64,000 bases of DNA from assembly GCA_045538535.1 (NCBI GenBank), contig JAZSRN010000026.1, positions 35,260 through 99,259 of the forward strand. Reading direction: 5' to 3'. A model generated the notes under the pieces. It was not told where the DNA came from, did not search any database, and saw nothing but the letters and a program-made list of their open reading frames with translations. This document shows, piece after piece, positions 1-8,310 of this stretch (positions within the stretch are counted from its first letter, which is position 1; every line of letters begins with the position of its first letter). The position numbers were made by a program, and so were the translations under genes. The DNA is from RUG14219 sp045538535 (GTDB taxonomy: Bacteria > Cyanobacteriota > Vampirovibrionia > Gastranaerophilales > Gastranaerophilaceae).

Positions 1-800
1 ACTTCTTTTGCAGCCCAAGCACTCAAACTTGTGAGAACTGCGGTGACTGCATAGGTTGCAAATCCAAATCTATTCGATTTTTTAACGCTTGCTAACAAAT
101 CTGCCGGCAATAATTTTGAGGCAATTTTTTCACCTTTTTGAGTTGCTAATCCTTCTTCTAAAAGACTCGGTACAAATGTTAGGAACGTTAGTTTGCCAAT
201 ATTATTTCGTACAAAATTATTTATTTTTTGGCCAAATGTTAATTCACCATTTTCGTCTTTTGGTTTTGATTCTTTCATCACCCCAAATGCCGGGATAATA
301 TACGGAGCATACATTAAAGGTATTCTTATTTGTTGTAATTTATTTGCCCAAGAACTAAGATTTTTATTCATTGCATGACCAAGTTCATGGAACCAAGCAC
401 AAGACAATTTATCCTTAGGTAATAATAATTGATTATTAGTTAAGTCAAAAAATGCGTTCGTACCAGCTTTCACTTGTTGCAATGCCTTATCGTCATTCAA
501 TAGAATAGTTTTATCATCAATAAAGAAAACCTTTGCTTTATCTTTTATACCACTAGACTCCCAAGCATTTTCAAATGCTTGAACAATTTTTTGCACACCA
601 GTTTTGTCCAAATTATCACTTTGCGCTTTCATTTGCTTCATTAGAAGCACATTTACTGGTAACGGCATAGTCGCAATAGCAGCTTGTGTAATCAAGCCGG
701 CTGCTATTGCTTGAGCTTCATTTTTATCAATTTTTTCGGTTTTTTGTTCAATCTGCGAACCTATTGCTGAAGGAGTTATAGGATTGATAGACATAGACAT
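1..800 (-). CDS. Putative HExxH membrane metallopeptidase-like protein (3' end outside window)
   Basis: The frame reads leftward from an ATG at 800 preceded by AGTAGG at 6 nt spacing, and runs off the window after 266 residues. Residues 138-142 are HELGH, a zincin HExxH motif, inside WFHELGHAMN. Residues 215-219 read EEGLA, like the downstream glutamate 'EGLA' element of peptidase-MA-like proteins, so H138, H142 and E215/E216 could form a zinc site. Hydrophobic stretches at about 37-53, 160-175, 203-213 and 247-262 suggest a membrane-associated protein. There is no clear signal peptide. The family is not recognised and proteolytic activity is inference from the motifs only. The protein continues past position 1, so its length is unknown. 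Confidence 0.65.
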   Translation of the reverse strand, partial: MSMSINPITPSAIGSQIEQKTEKIDKNEAQAIAAGLITQAAIATMPLPVNVLLMKQMKAQSDNLDKTGVQKIVQAFENAWESSGIKDKAKVFFIDDKTILLNDDKALQQVKAGTNAFFDLTNNQLLLPKDKLSCAWFHELGHAMNKNLSSWANKLQQIRIPLMYAPYIIPAFGVMKESKPKDENGELTFGQKINNFVRNNIGKLTFLTFVPSLLEEGLATQKGEKIASKLLPADLLASVKKSNRFGFATYAVTAVLTSLSAWAAKE

Positions 801-882
801 AAGTTACCTACTATTTCACCACACTATAATTACAAAGTAAAAGCATAATAATTATTGCTAATAAATATAGAAATATTAAGAA

Positions 883-1653
883 TTATTTATAAATTTTCCC
901 ATCGATTTGCACAGATTCAACATACATGTTTTCACAAGCACCACCCCCAGCACTATTTAGAGTTTGTAGACCTCGTGAAGAAGCATTATTGTCTGTTCTG
1001 GAATCACTAGTATAAGCGGTTTTTCCATTTTCATAAGTAATATCAACCAAATATCCATCGAGTTTTACATTTGTGTATTTTTTCATTTTTAACAATGCAC
1101 TCATAACATTTGCATTAGCCGGAATTAAATGTGTATGGGAAGAATGAGACAAAACATAATCAAAACTAAACTCTTTTGAATTTTTCAATTTTGTATACAA
1201 AACTCTTGCACTACCAAGAGTTTTCTTTGATTTAAAAACAATATTTCGCTTTACTGCATTTTTATCGGCTAAATCTCCCCACACAAGACCGACATCCATT
1301 AGTGCAATGCCATCAAAATCACTACGATTTATGCCGCGGAACCAAAAATTCGTATTTTTTGCAACAACCATGCCAGATATTGAATATTGCGCAACTTTCG
1401 TTAGGGTGTAAATTTTATTATTATCTGGACCTTTTTTTGATATTTTGTTATTTATTGACGATAAAGGAAGCTGTATAGGATCATTTGAGGTATCAATCGG
1501 AGTTTTAACAATTGTCGATACTGTAGGAAAACTATATCTAACCCGAAATAACAAGTCATCCAGCATTGAATTACAAACAATAAAAATAACCAAGATTAAA
1601 CAAATCTTACCAAACAAATCAAAAAAATCACTTATCTCATAAGGTCGTTCCAT
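883..1653 (-). CDS. Conserved single-pass membrane protein of unknown function
   Basis: 256 residues. One hydrophobic segment at about 13-30 would anchor the protein, with the remainder probably outside the cytoplasm. A compact globular block spans about 83-205, with a histidine cluster at 170-175 (SHSSHTH) and later NANVMSALL. The C-terminus has GGGACENMYV with a lone cysteine at 240. The ATG follows the histidine kinase stop codon with no gap, so the two are probably cotranscribed and translationally coupled. I do not recognise the family. The link to the kinase rests on gene order only; it could be a sensed, processed or unrelated envelope protein. Confidence 0.75.
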   Translation of the reverse strand: MERPYEISDFFDLFGKICLILVIFIVCNSMLDDLLFRVRYSFPTVSTIVKTPIDTSNDPIQLPLSSINNKISKKGPDNNKIYTLTKVAQYSISGMVVAKNTNFWFRGINRSDFDGIALMDVGLVWGDLADKNAVKRNIVFKSKKTLGSARVLYTKLKNSKEFSFDYVLSHSSHTHLIPANANVMSALLKMKKYTNVKLDGYLVDITYENGKTAYTSDSRTDNNASSRGLQTLNSAGGGACENMYVESVQIDGKIYK

Positions 1654-3435
1654 TTAGACAACACTTTCCACATTTATCGGCAATCTAAACCCGAAAGTTG
1701 AACCTTTACCAACTTCTGAAATTAAAAATACTTCACCACCATGTTTTTCAATTGTTGACTTAACAAGGTGTAGCCCCAAACCGGTTCCTTTTATTGTATG
1801 CGTATTATTTTCTACTCTATAAAATCTTTCAAAAACCTTTTTTTGATGTTCCGGCGCTATACCACAACCATTATCCTTAACTGAAATCTCCACACAATTG
1901 CCATCAACTTTTTTAATCAAAACCTCAATTTTAGAATTATCCGGAGAATATTTTATAGCATTAGACATCAAATTCGTAAATGCACGAGCTATACTATCAT
2001 AGTTAATCATCAATGTAGGGATTTCCGACTCTTTACTTAACGATACAACTAAATTTCTTTCCTTTAACAAAACTCCCAATTGATTTACACAAGTTTCAAC
2101 CAGTTGCACAACATTGTTTTGGTCTTTATGAAGCTTAACTCCGGATTCGAGTCGAGAGAAATCGAGAATATCATTTACCATATTGTTTAATCTAATTATC
2201 TCTTGATTTAGTGTAGCAATAAAATCCTTTTTAGTCTCTTCATCAAATTCATCCCCCATTGTGTAAAGGGTGTCAATATAACTCCTCAACACTGTAACCG
2301 GAGTTCTGAGTTCATGCGAAACATTTGAAATAAAATGAGAACGCATCATATCCATTTCGGCTTCTTTAGTCATATCAATCAATACAATAATATAACCGAC
2401 ATAATCCTTATTACGCGTAAACATTGGAGAAATAACCGACTTAATTGTTCGATTATCGACTATAATATTGAAGGCAATAGGTTTGTTTTCGATATCATCT
2501 AACGGAGTATCCTTAAACTCTTCAATTTTAGCTTCAAAACAATGGTTTCCGGCAGTATCAAGGTAATCTTGGATTTTGGTATTAAGCATTTGATGTTCTT
2601 CCAATTCCAAAAGGAATTGTGCATGATTATTCACCAACACTACATTGTCATTGTTATCACAAACAACAACACCATTCGCAATACTCATCAAAATAGCTTC
2701 CAACTTGTTACGCTCAAGAGTTAACTGCTCAATATTCTGTTCTTCATATACATGCAATTTGTGCGACATCTCATTAAAAGCATTGAACAACAATTCAACT
2801 TCTTGACTAACTTCTTTACCTTCAATAGTATATCCGAACTCTCCCGATGTAATCTTGCTAACGCCATCTTGCAAAATACGAAGCTCACGCGTAATCAAAT
2901 AAGTATTAATTAACACCACAAACGCAAAGATTACCCAAGCCGCAAGAAACACAAAAAACATTGACGAACGCGTCGTTGAAGATATTTGCTCAATAATTTT
3001 GCCCGAAAACGCAACCGTTACAGAGCCAAGATAAATATCCTGTCCTTTAATTTGTTTTACAATTTGCGAAGTTACGATAATATTTGATTTTGAATGTTTA
3101 TTTGATTGGTTATTTTCCTCAAAATAAGTGACATTATCTTTTTCATCTCGGAGTTGAATATGCACAATATCCGGATGACTTTTGATAATAGTATCCGCGT
3201 GTGAAGCAACTGCACCAAAAGCCTCTTTTACAGTCATTTGTTCTGATAATTCAACACATTCAACTGCCAAAGCTTTAGATATAACTTTACCAAAACTCTG
3301 ATAACCTTCATTTAATTTTTTCTGAATATTGAATATCGCAAAAATTGCAATGCTAATAATCAGAACCGTACTCAAAAACAATCCAAAGATAATCAGTCTG
3401 TTTTGAGTTGTTAAACTAACCTTATTTTTATCCAT
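1654..3435 (-). CDS. Membrane sensor histidine kinase, PhoR/VicK-like, no adjacent response regulator
   Basis: From the ATG at 3435 the protein has 593 residues: TM1 (about 12-37), an extracytoplasmic sensor region (38-157), TM2 (158-181), HAMP (181-232), PAS (245-357), HisKA with the phospho-acceptor H374 in SHELRTPVT, and HATPase_c with the N-box FTNLMSNAIKYSP, G1 DNGCGIAP and G2 GTGLGL. This is the order of PhoR/WalK-type kinases. An upstream GTG frame would extend the protein into the preceding gene. I prefer the ATG at 3435 because a near-consensus promoter ends 6 nt before it and no Shine-Dalgarno is seen. No response regulator with a receiver domain occurs in the window, so the kinase looks like an orphan here. 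The signal is unknown. Confidence 0.93.
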   Translation of the reverse strand: MDKNKVSLTTQNRLIIFGLFLSTVLIISIAIFAIFNIQKKLNEGYQSFGKVISKALAVECVELSEQMTVKEAFGAVASHADTIIKSHPDIVHIQLRDEKDNVTYFEENNQSNKHSKSNIIVTSQIVKQIKGQDIYLGSVTVAFSGKIIEQISSTTRSSMFFVFLAAWVIFAFVVLINTYLITRELRILQDGVSKITSGEFGYTIEGKEVSQEVELLFNAFNEMSHKLHVYEEQNIEQLTLERNKLEAILMSIANGVVVCDNNDNVVLVNNHAQFLLELEEHQMLNTKIQDYLDTAGNHCFEAKIEEFKDTPLDDIENKPIAFNIIVDNRTIKSVISPMFTRNKDYVGYIIVLIDMTKEAEMDMMRSHFISNVSHELRTPVTVLRSYIDTLYTMGDEFDEETKKDFIATLNQEIIRLNNMVNDILDFSRLESGVKLHKDQNNVVQLVETCVNQLGVLLKERNLVVSLSKESEIPTLMINYDSIARAFTNLMSNAIKYSPDNSKIEVLIKKVDGNCVEISVKDNGCGIAPEHQKKVFERFYRVENNTHTIKGTGLGLHLVKSTIEKHGGEVFLISEVGKGSTFGFRLPINVESVV

Positions 3436-3441
3436 ATCAGA

Positions 3442-3470
3442 ATTATACCACTTAAAACTATCTTGCGCAA
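3442..3470 (-). promoter_or_regulatory. Promoter of histidine kinase gene, probably leaderless
   Basis: On the minus strand TTGCGC (3465-3470), a 17-nt spacer and a perfect TATAAT (3442-3447) lie inside the 3' end of the flavoprotein gene. Only 6 nt separate TATAAT from the ATG at 3435. A start site about 7 nt after the -10 would therefore fall on the ATG itself. No Shine-Dalgarno precedes the ATG. Confidence 0.6.
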
Positions 3471-4831
3471 ATAGTTCTTGCAACATGCACACCCGAAGCT
3501 GAAGCTTGGATAAGTCCTCTTGTTACTCCGGCACCATCACCAATTGCAAATAGATTTTTTACGCCTTCAGTTTCTAATTCATTAGTTAGCTTTACTCTCG
3601 CAGAATAGAATTTAACCTCAATACCGTAAAGCAAAGTGTATCTCGATGCGGTACCCGGACAAACTTTGTCTAATGCGTGCAACATTTCGATAATACTTGT
3701 CATTTGACGATAAGGGATAACCAAACTCAAATCACCAGGTGTTGCACAAGTCAAAGTTGGTTGAATTATGCTTGATTTAATTCTGTCCGGAGTAGAACGA
3801 CGACCGTCCAAAATATCTCCGAATCTTTGAACTAAAATACCGCCGCCAAGCATATTGGCAAGACTTGCAATATGTTGACCGTATTTAATCGGTTCTTTAA
3901 ACGGCTCAGTAAATTTTTCACTAACTAATAGCGCAAAATTTGTATTTTTTGTTTTCATATTGGCATAGCTATGACCGTTTACTGTTGCAATACCGTTATA
4001 ATTTTCTTGAACAACTTCACCATTTGGATTCATACAGAAAGTTCTGACTTCATCGCCAAAGGTAGGAGCGTGATAAATTAATTTTGATTCATACAATTTA
4101 GATGTCAAAGGTTCAAACACCGGTGCCGGAAGTTCAACACGAACCCCAACATCAACCGCATTATTAACCATACCGATTTTGTGCTGAGCAAATTCCTTAG
4201 TCAACCAATCCGCACCTTCTCTACCAGGAGCAATGATAGTATATTCAGCAGTTATTGTCTGGCCATTATCCAAAACAATACCTTTTACTTGCTCACATTC
4301 AACAATCAAATTCTTGGCTGCAACATCATTGATAATAGTTATATTCTTATCCAAATAATCTTGCATATTTTTTAGAACATCAAGACTTCTTTCAGTTCCT
4401 AAATGACGCACCGGAGAATAAACGAGTTTTAGTTCTGCAAGAGACGCTTGTTTTTCCAACTCATCATAAACTTTTCTATCCGTCCCGAACACATCTTCAG
4501 TAGCACCATATTGTAAATACAATTGGTCGGAATAATCGATTAATTCTTCAACTTTTTGACGAGACATATAGTCAACTAAATGTCCGCCAACATCTGGTGT
4601 CAAAGTCAATTTCCCGTCCGAAAAAGCACCGGCACCACCCCATCCGCAAAGCAAACCGCATTTTTTGCAAGTCGGACAAGTTTCGTAGCCTTCACGAAGC
4701 AAACATTTTCTTTTTTCAATTTTTTGACCCTTTTCAATCAAAACAACTTTCCACTCAGGACGAAGTTTTACGATTTCTAAAGCCGCAAAAATACCGGCAG
4801 GACCTGCTCCAATAATAGCTACGTTATACAT
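3458..4831 (-). CDS. FAD-dependent dehydrogenase, COG2509-like
   Basis: 457 residues, starting at an ATG with GGAG at 7 nt spacing. The N-terminal Rossmann dinucleotide fold shows IIGAGPAG at 6-13. A cysteine cluster follows (C52, C55, C58, C62) leading into CGWGGAGAFSDGKL, characteristic of the COG2509 'uncharacterized FAD-dependent dehydrogenase' family. Near the C-terminus LFAIGDGAGVTRGL is the second FAD-contact motif. The substrate is unknown for this family; a redox role in the cytoplasm is likely. Its 3' end overlaps the promoter of the histidine kinase gene. Confidence 0.85.
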   Translation of the reverse strand: MYNVAIIGAGPAGIFAALEIVKLRPEWKVVLIEKGQKIEKRKCLLREGYETCPTCKKCGLLCGWGGAGAFSDGKLTLTPDVGGHLVDYMSRQKVEELIDYSDQLYLQYGATEDVFGTDRKVYDELEKQASLAELKLVYSPVRHLGTERSLDVLKNMQDYLDKNITIINDVAAKNLIVECEQVKGIVLDNGQTITAEYTIIAPGREGADWLTKEFAQHKIGMVNNAVDVGVRVELPAPVFEPLTSKLYESKLIYHAPTFGDEVRTFCMNPNGEVVQENYNGIATVNGHSYANMKTKNTNFALLVSEKFTEPFKEPIKYGQHIASLANMLGGGILVQRFGDILDGRRSTPDRIKSSIIQPTLTCATPGDLSLVIPYRQMTSIIEMLHALDKVCPGTASRYTLLYGIEVKFYSARVKLTNELETEGVKNLFAIGDGAGVTRGLIQASASGVHVARTICAR

Positions 4832-4919
4832 CTTTTATCTCCATTATTAAAAATTCTCAACCACAAAAATATAACTCGAACAAAAAACAAAATAAAGCAT
4901 TTGTAAGAATTTGTAAACA

Positions 4920-5537
4920 TTATTTTATTGTTTGGAATTCAACATTTTGGAATTTAATTTTAAACGCTTTTTTCCCGTACTTCCCGTTACTAACCATTTT
5001 AATAATCATTTCGACGGGACTTCCCATACGCTCTCTTCTGGAACGGTCACAAGATTCTGTAACCCTAGATGATTTACATTTTAATATATTATCAATTGTT
5101 GATTTATAAGTTTTGCGCGCTTGTTCACTTTCAAAAGAATCACTTATCCCTTGTTTACGGCATTGCGATTTTGCAATTCCAACATTCTTGCCGACAATGT
5201 TCATAGCATCAGCGTCAACTCCGGTTAAAAAATAAGTTCGGCCTTGATTGTGAACCGTACGAATAAAATTCGAAGCACAGAGCTTTGGATTGACCCACCT
5301 TTTGTCTACGATATCACGAGGATTGTAATCATAATCGCGTCTTAGATATTGTAACATCGCATTATACTGCTCATCACCTTTTACTTTTGGACAAGTCGTT
5401 AGTAAATCAACCATTTGTCTGCACGATTTTTTTATAAGCTCGGGACTTGTCACATAAGTACCATCTACCATAACTCTGACTGGTAACACACCCGTAAATC
5501 TAGGGCTAGAAGCATAAGACGCATTTAAAACTTGCAT
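4920..5537 (-). CDS. Unknown protein with N-terminal FTG motif
   Basis: 205 residues, basic, starting at an ATG with AAAGGA upstream. No signal peptide or membrane segment is visible. The N-terminus reads YASSPRFTGVLPVRVMV. The FTG and following beta-type stretch resemble the start of the unknown protein at 62489-63163 (YSNDKFTGAFRIKPI). Residues 96-130 contain RTYFLTGVDADAMNIVGKN. The middle is cysteine-containing and the C-terminus lysine-rich. I do not recognise a family. It lies alone between the flavoprotein and the condensin operon, in the same direction as both. Confidence 0.65.
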   Translation of the reverse strand: MQVLNASYASSPRFTGVLPVRVMVDGTYVTSPELIKKSCRQMVDLLTTCPKVKGDEQYNAMLQYLRRDYDYNPRDIVDKRWVNPKLCASNFIRTVHNQGRTYFLTGVDADAMNIVGKNVGIAKSQCRKQGISDSFESEQARKTYKSTIDNILKCKSSRVTESCDRSRRERMGSPVEMIIKMVSNGKYGKKAFKIKFQNVEFQTIK

Positions 5538-5583
5538 ATAGAAATCCTTTTTTTATTTTAAAAAACTCTAAAAATTTTTTTTG

Positions 5584-6930
5584 CTATTCAGTTTTTAAAA
5601 TATCATTTCTTTGTTTTATTGCATTATCAATATCTTGAATAAGCATCTGAACTTCGGTTGTATCACTTAACCTTTGCGCCGCAAGCGCATATGGTTTCCC
5701 CTGAGACGGCATACCATTATTCAAATAAATCACTGCGGCATTATAATTTATAACATACTTGTCTTCATCACGCTTTGCAATTTTCAATCCATCTTCTAAG
5801 GCCTTAATTGCTTCCGGAACCCTATTCAATTCAGAAAGTGCAATCGCTTTATCTATATAACCGTTAGCCAAATCCGGAGCTTTTTTTATATAATTTTCAG
5901 CTTCTTGCAACTTTTTAGCAGAACGTGTTTTAGAGTTACCTATAATAATCGGCGCATAAAACATATTTTTTGTATCTACACTTGATAAAGCAATATTAGT
6001 TACTTCCGGCATCATTCTATATAACAGATTGATAGTATTCAAATCCGCCTGACTCAAATACTGAAACCCGCTTCTATATTGATTAAAAAGACTACTGGAA
6101 TTTTCATCGGCCATATACATCAAATCATTAGAATTATAACTATGCCCCATAATTCCTAACGCGTGCCCCATTTCATGCAAAACGGTATTATATAACTCTT
6201 TATCAGTAAAATATGTACCCAACGGGTCTTTATCATAAAGCGTTATTGTCATTTTGTGCAGAATGCCCTTATTGGTAATCATCGGAGTAGTAACCCCAAC
6301 CGCATAATGACAACCCGCTTGATTGCAAACATCTTTTGGCATAGGCACAATTTCGATTATAATATTTGCATTTTCAGTATTATCTACGATGTTATATTTT
6401 ACAAATCTGGTCGATTCACGCCATTGATTTAGGGCCCTAATTATTTCAGTTTCAAAATAATCCGGTAACCCTTTAACTTTTTTTTGAATAGAAATTTTTA
6501 GAGGAAAACTACTTAAATCCCAACGCACAACGCCCACTTCTGCAGGAACTTGTTCTATATAATTATTTGCAAATGGTTTCAAAAATCGTTCCTTTAATTC
6601 GGCAATTTTTAAAGTTGCCGTTAAGCGCGCGCTATCGTTGATATTACTTTCCGCAATTAAATAAAGCTCTTTTTGGATTTTTAAAGTTGGTTTTAATTTA
6701 GTAAGAGTTTTTGCGTAATAATATCGAATATCTTGATTTTTTTTCGATATTTTATTAGCTTTTGACAAGGTGTTGTACGCTGTAATATAATCTTGATTTT
6801 CATACGCATCTTTACCTTGTTTCAAATAAATTTCAGGCAAAAAACGAACAACCAATCCAAAAATAATTGCAGCAAGACAAATAAAAACAACTATTACTCT
6901 ATCAGTTGTTAACCCAAATCTTTTATTCAT
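5584..6930 (-). CDS. Membrane-anchored metzincin (matrixin-like) protease with TPR repeats
   Basis: 448 residues. A transmembrane segment at 11-31 is followed by TPR-like helices (about 36-110), a protease domain (about 130-300) and further TPR-like repeats (about 340-440). Residues 252-263 are HEMGHALGIMGH, an exact HExxHxxGxxH metzincin zinc signature with catalytic E253, followed by DLMYMA at 269-274 as a likely Met-turn. That places it near M10/M57-type matrixins, probably acting outside the cytoplasm. The gene overlaps the end of scpB by 8 nt and is the last gene of the smc operon. It could be a protease or a degenerate relative, but all zinc ligands are present. Confidence 0.88.
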   Translation of the reverse strand: MNKRFGLTTDRVIVVFICLAAIIFGLVVRFLPEIYLKQGKDAYENQDYITAYNTLSKANKISKKNQDIRYYYAKTLTKLKPTLKIQKELYLIAESNINDSARLTATLKIAELKERFLKPFANNYIEQVPAEVGVVRWDLSSFPLKISIQKKVKGLPDYFETEIIRALNQWRESTRFVKYNIVDNTENANIIIEIVPMPKDVCNQAGCHYAVGVTTPMITNKGILHKMTITLYDKDPLGTYFTDKELYNTVLHEMGHALGIMGHSYNSNDLMYMADENSSSLFNQYRSGFQYLSQADLNTINLLYRMMPEVTNIALSSVDTKNMFYAPIIIGNSKTRSAKKLQEAENYIKKAPDLANGYIDKAIALSELNRVPEAIKALEDGLKIAKRDEDKYVINYNAAVIYLNNGMPSQGKPYALAAQRLSDTTEVQMLIQDIDNAIKQRNDILKTE

Positions 6931-7432
6931 CCTTTACACCCTTATCAATCTCCAATATTTTAGCCAATGAGCGGGTATCGCCTTTTAATTTAAAGTATTC
7001 GGCAAACTTTGGAGTCGTTTTGAGATTAAAACTACGGCCGTTTTTATCCCTAGTCTTTGAAATCAAACCTTTTTCAACCAATTCTTGAACGTGTTCATAG
7101 GCAGTTGAACCACGCAAATCTTTCAAATCGGTTTGACGCAAAGGCTCTTTTAGCGCAATAACCGAAAGAGTTCTTAATACTGCTGGCTTCAAATCAACCG
7201 GACACAAAAGCTCTACCAAATCAGTATGCTCCTCTTTTACCTGAATTATGTATCCACTTTCATCATCGATTTCTAATGCACCTTCACGCGCAGCATAATC
7301 CATAATCAAATCAAGCAAAGCTTGTTCCACAACCTCAACTTCTTCACCTAAAATATTGGCAATTTCTTCCGGCTGCATAGCTCGAGCAGTAATGAACAAA
7401 ATTGCTTCAACTCTATATTTCAACTGTTCCAT
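6923..7432 (-). CDS. scpB: Segregation and condensation protein B
   Basis: 169 residues, near the lower end of the ScpB range. The N-terminal winged helix (YRVEAILFITARAMQPEEIA) and the second winged helix (PAVLRTLSVIALKEPLRQTDL, with STAYEHVQELVEKGLI) match ScpB. It forms a dimer that binds the kleisin ScpA and regulates the Smc condensin in chromosome segregation. The start has AGGAG at 5 nt spacing. It overlaps scpA by 20 nt at its 5' end and the metzincin gene by 8 nt at its 3' end, implying coupled translation. Confidence 0.93.
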   Translation of the reverse strand: MEQLKYRVEAILFITARAMQPEEIANILGEEVEVVEQALLDLIMDYAAREGALEIDDESGYIIQVKEEHTDLVELLCPVDLKPAVLRTLSVIALKEPLRQTDLKDLRGSTAYEHVQELVEKGLISKTRDKNGRSFNLKTTPKFAEYFKLKGDTRSLAKILEIDKGVKDE

Positions 7433-8309
7433 TTTCTGCTCCTATATATTTTTTACCTTGTTCAATAACATTATCTATCATATTCTGAGTTTCGTCATCT
7501 ATCTTGTCATCATAATCAATTTTAGACTCACCCTTAACGACATATAAATCTGAATAAAAAGACTCTTGTTTTAAATCGTAATCGGTTTCTGCAGTCAAAA
7601 ACAATAACGCAATGTATGCGCTTATTTTATCCATACCCAACAATGTTAAGTCATTGAGTTCAATTTCTTCAGTTTTATTAAAAATTTGTTCTAAATTCTC
7701 TTTTAAAATTAACACACAATTTTCGATATATTCATCATGAGCGAGATTAACAATATCATCAGCCGACAATCTTGAATATGATTGCACTCTTCTCTTCGCT
7801 CTTTCATGCGCTTGTCTTAATGATTGCTTCTTTTCCAATTTTTCATAAAATTGCAACTGTCTAATCAAATCTTTCAATGTTACAACTCGGTTATGATTTA
7901 ATTTTACGCTGGTTCTACGCTGTAAAACATCATCAATCGACACAACATTGTTCGTAGGAATATAATCATCTTCCGGATATTCAACTACAAATCCGTCTTC
8001 ATCGTAAATATTTTCATCTTGATAATTATCTTCAAACTGCATAACATCAAGACCATCAAGAACATTTGATTTTAATCGTAAAAGTACTGACGCAAAAAGA
8101 AAAGTTCTACCGGTAACTCTAAGATTTTGCGATTTCATTTTACACATATGCGCAAGATATTTGTCCGTAACATCTACAATATCTATATTCCACGGATCAA
8201 TTTTCCCGGACTTAGCCATATCAACAAGGATACCTATACCTTCATTTTGATTAGCTTTTATCTCTGGGATATCTATATTTAGATTTAACATTGCTAATTC
8301 ACTTGCCAT
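7413..8309 (-). CDS. scpA: Segregation and condensation protein A (kleisin)
   Basis: 298 residues. The N-terminal LVDMAKSGKIDPWNIDIVDVTDKYL is the ScpA helix that binds the Smc neck (quoted in part: DPWNIDIVDV). The C-terminal region carries the short winged-helix segment that contacts the other Smc head. Between them, at about 105-140, is an acidic insert rich in Asp/Glu. It starts 1 nt after the smc stop codon and overlaps scpB, so smc, scpA and scpB form one operon. ScpA bridges the Smc dimer heads to form the closed condensin ring. Confidence 0.92.
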   Translation of the reverse strand: MASELAMLNLNIDIPEIKANQNEGIGILVDMAKSGKIDPWNIDIVDVTDKYLAHMCKMKSQNLRVTGRTFLFASVLLRLKSNVLDGLDVMQFEDNYQDENIYDEDGFVVEYPEDDYIPTNNVVSIDDVLQRRTSVKLNHNRVVTLKDLIRQLQFYEKLEKKQSLRQAHERAKRRVQSYSRLSADDIVNLAHDEYIENCVLILKENLEQIFNKTEEIELNDLTLLGMDKISAYIALLFLTAETDYDLKQESFYSDLYVVKGESKIDYDDKIDDETQNMIDNVIEQGKKYIGAENGTVEI

Positions 8310-8310
8310 A

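Noticed and set aside
1445..1642. Plus-strand open frame over the gene at 883-1653
   Set aside because: It lies entirely inside a better-supported minus-strand gene and has no Shine-Dalgarno or recognisable domain.
3436..3492. N-terminal extension of the histidine kinase from a GTG at 3492 or an ATG at 3486
   Set aside because: It would overlap the flavoprotein gene, has no Shine-Dalgarno, and includes the TATAAT promoter inside the coding region.
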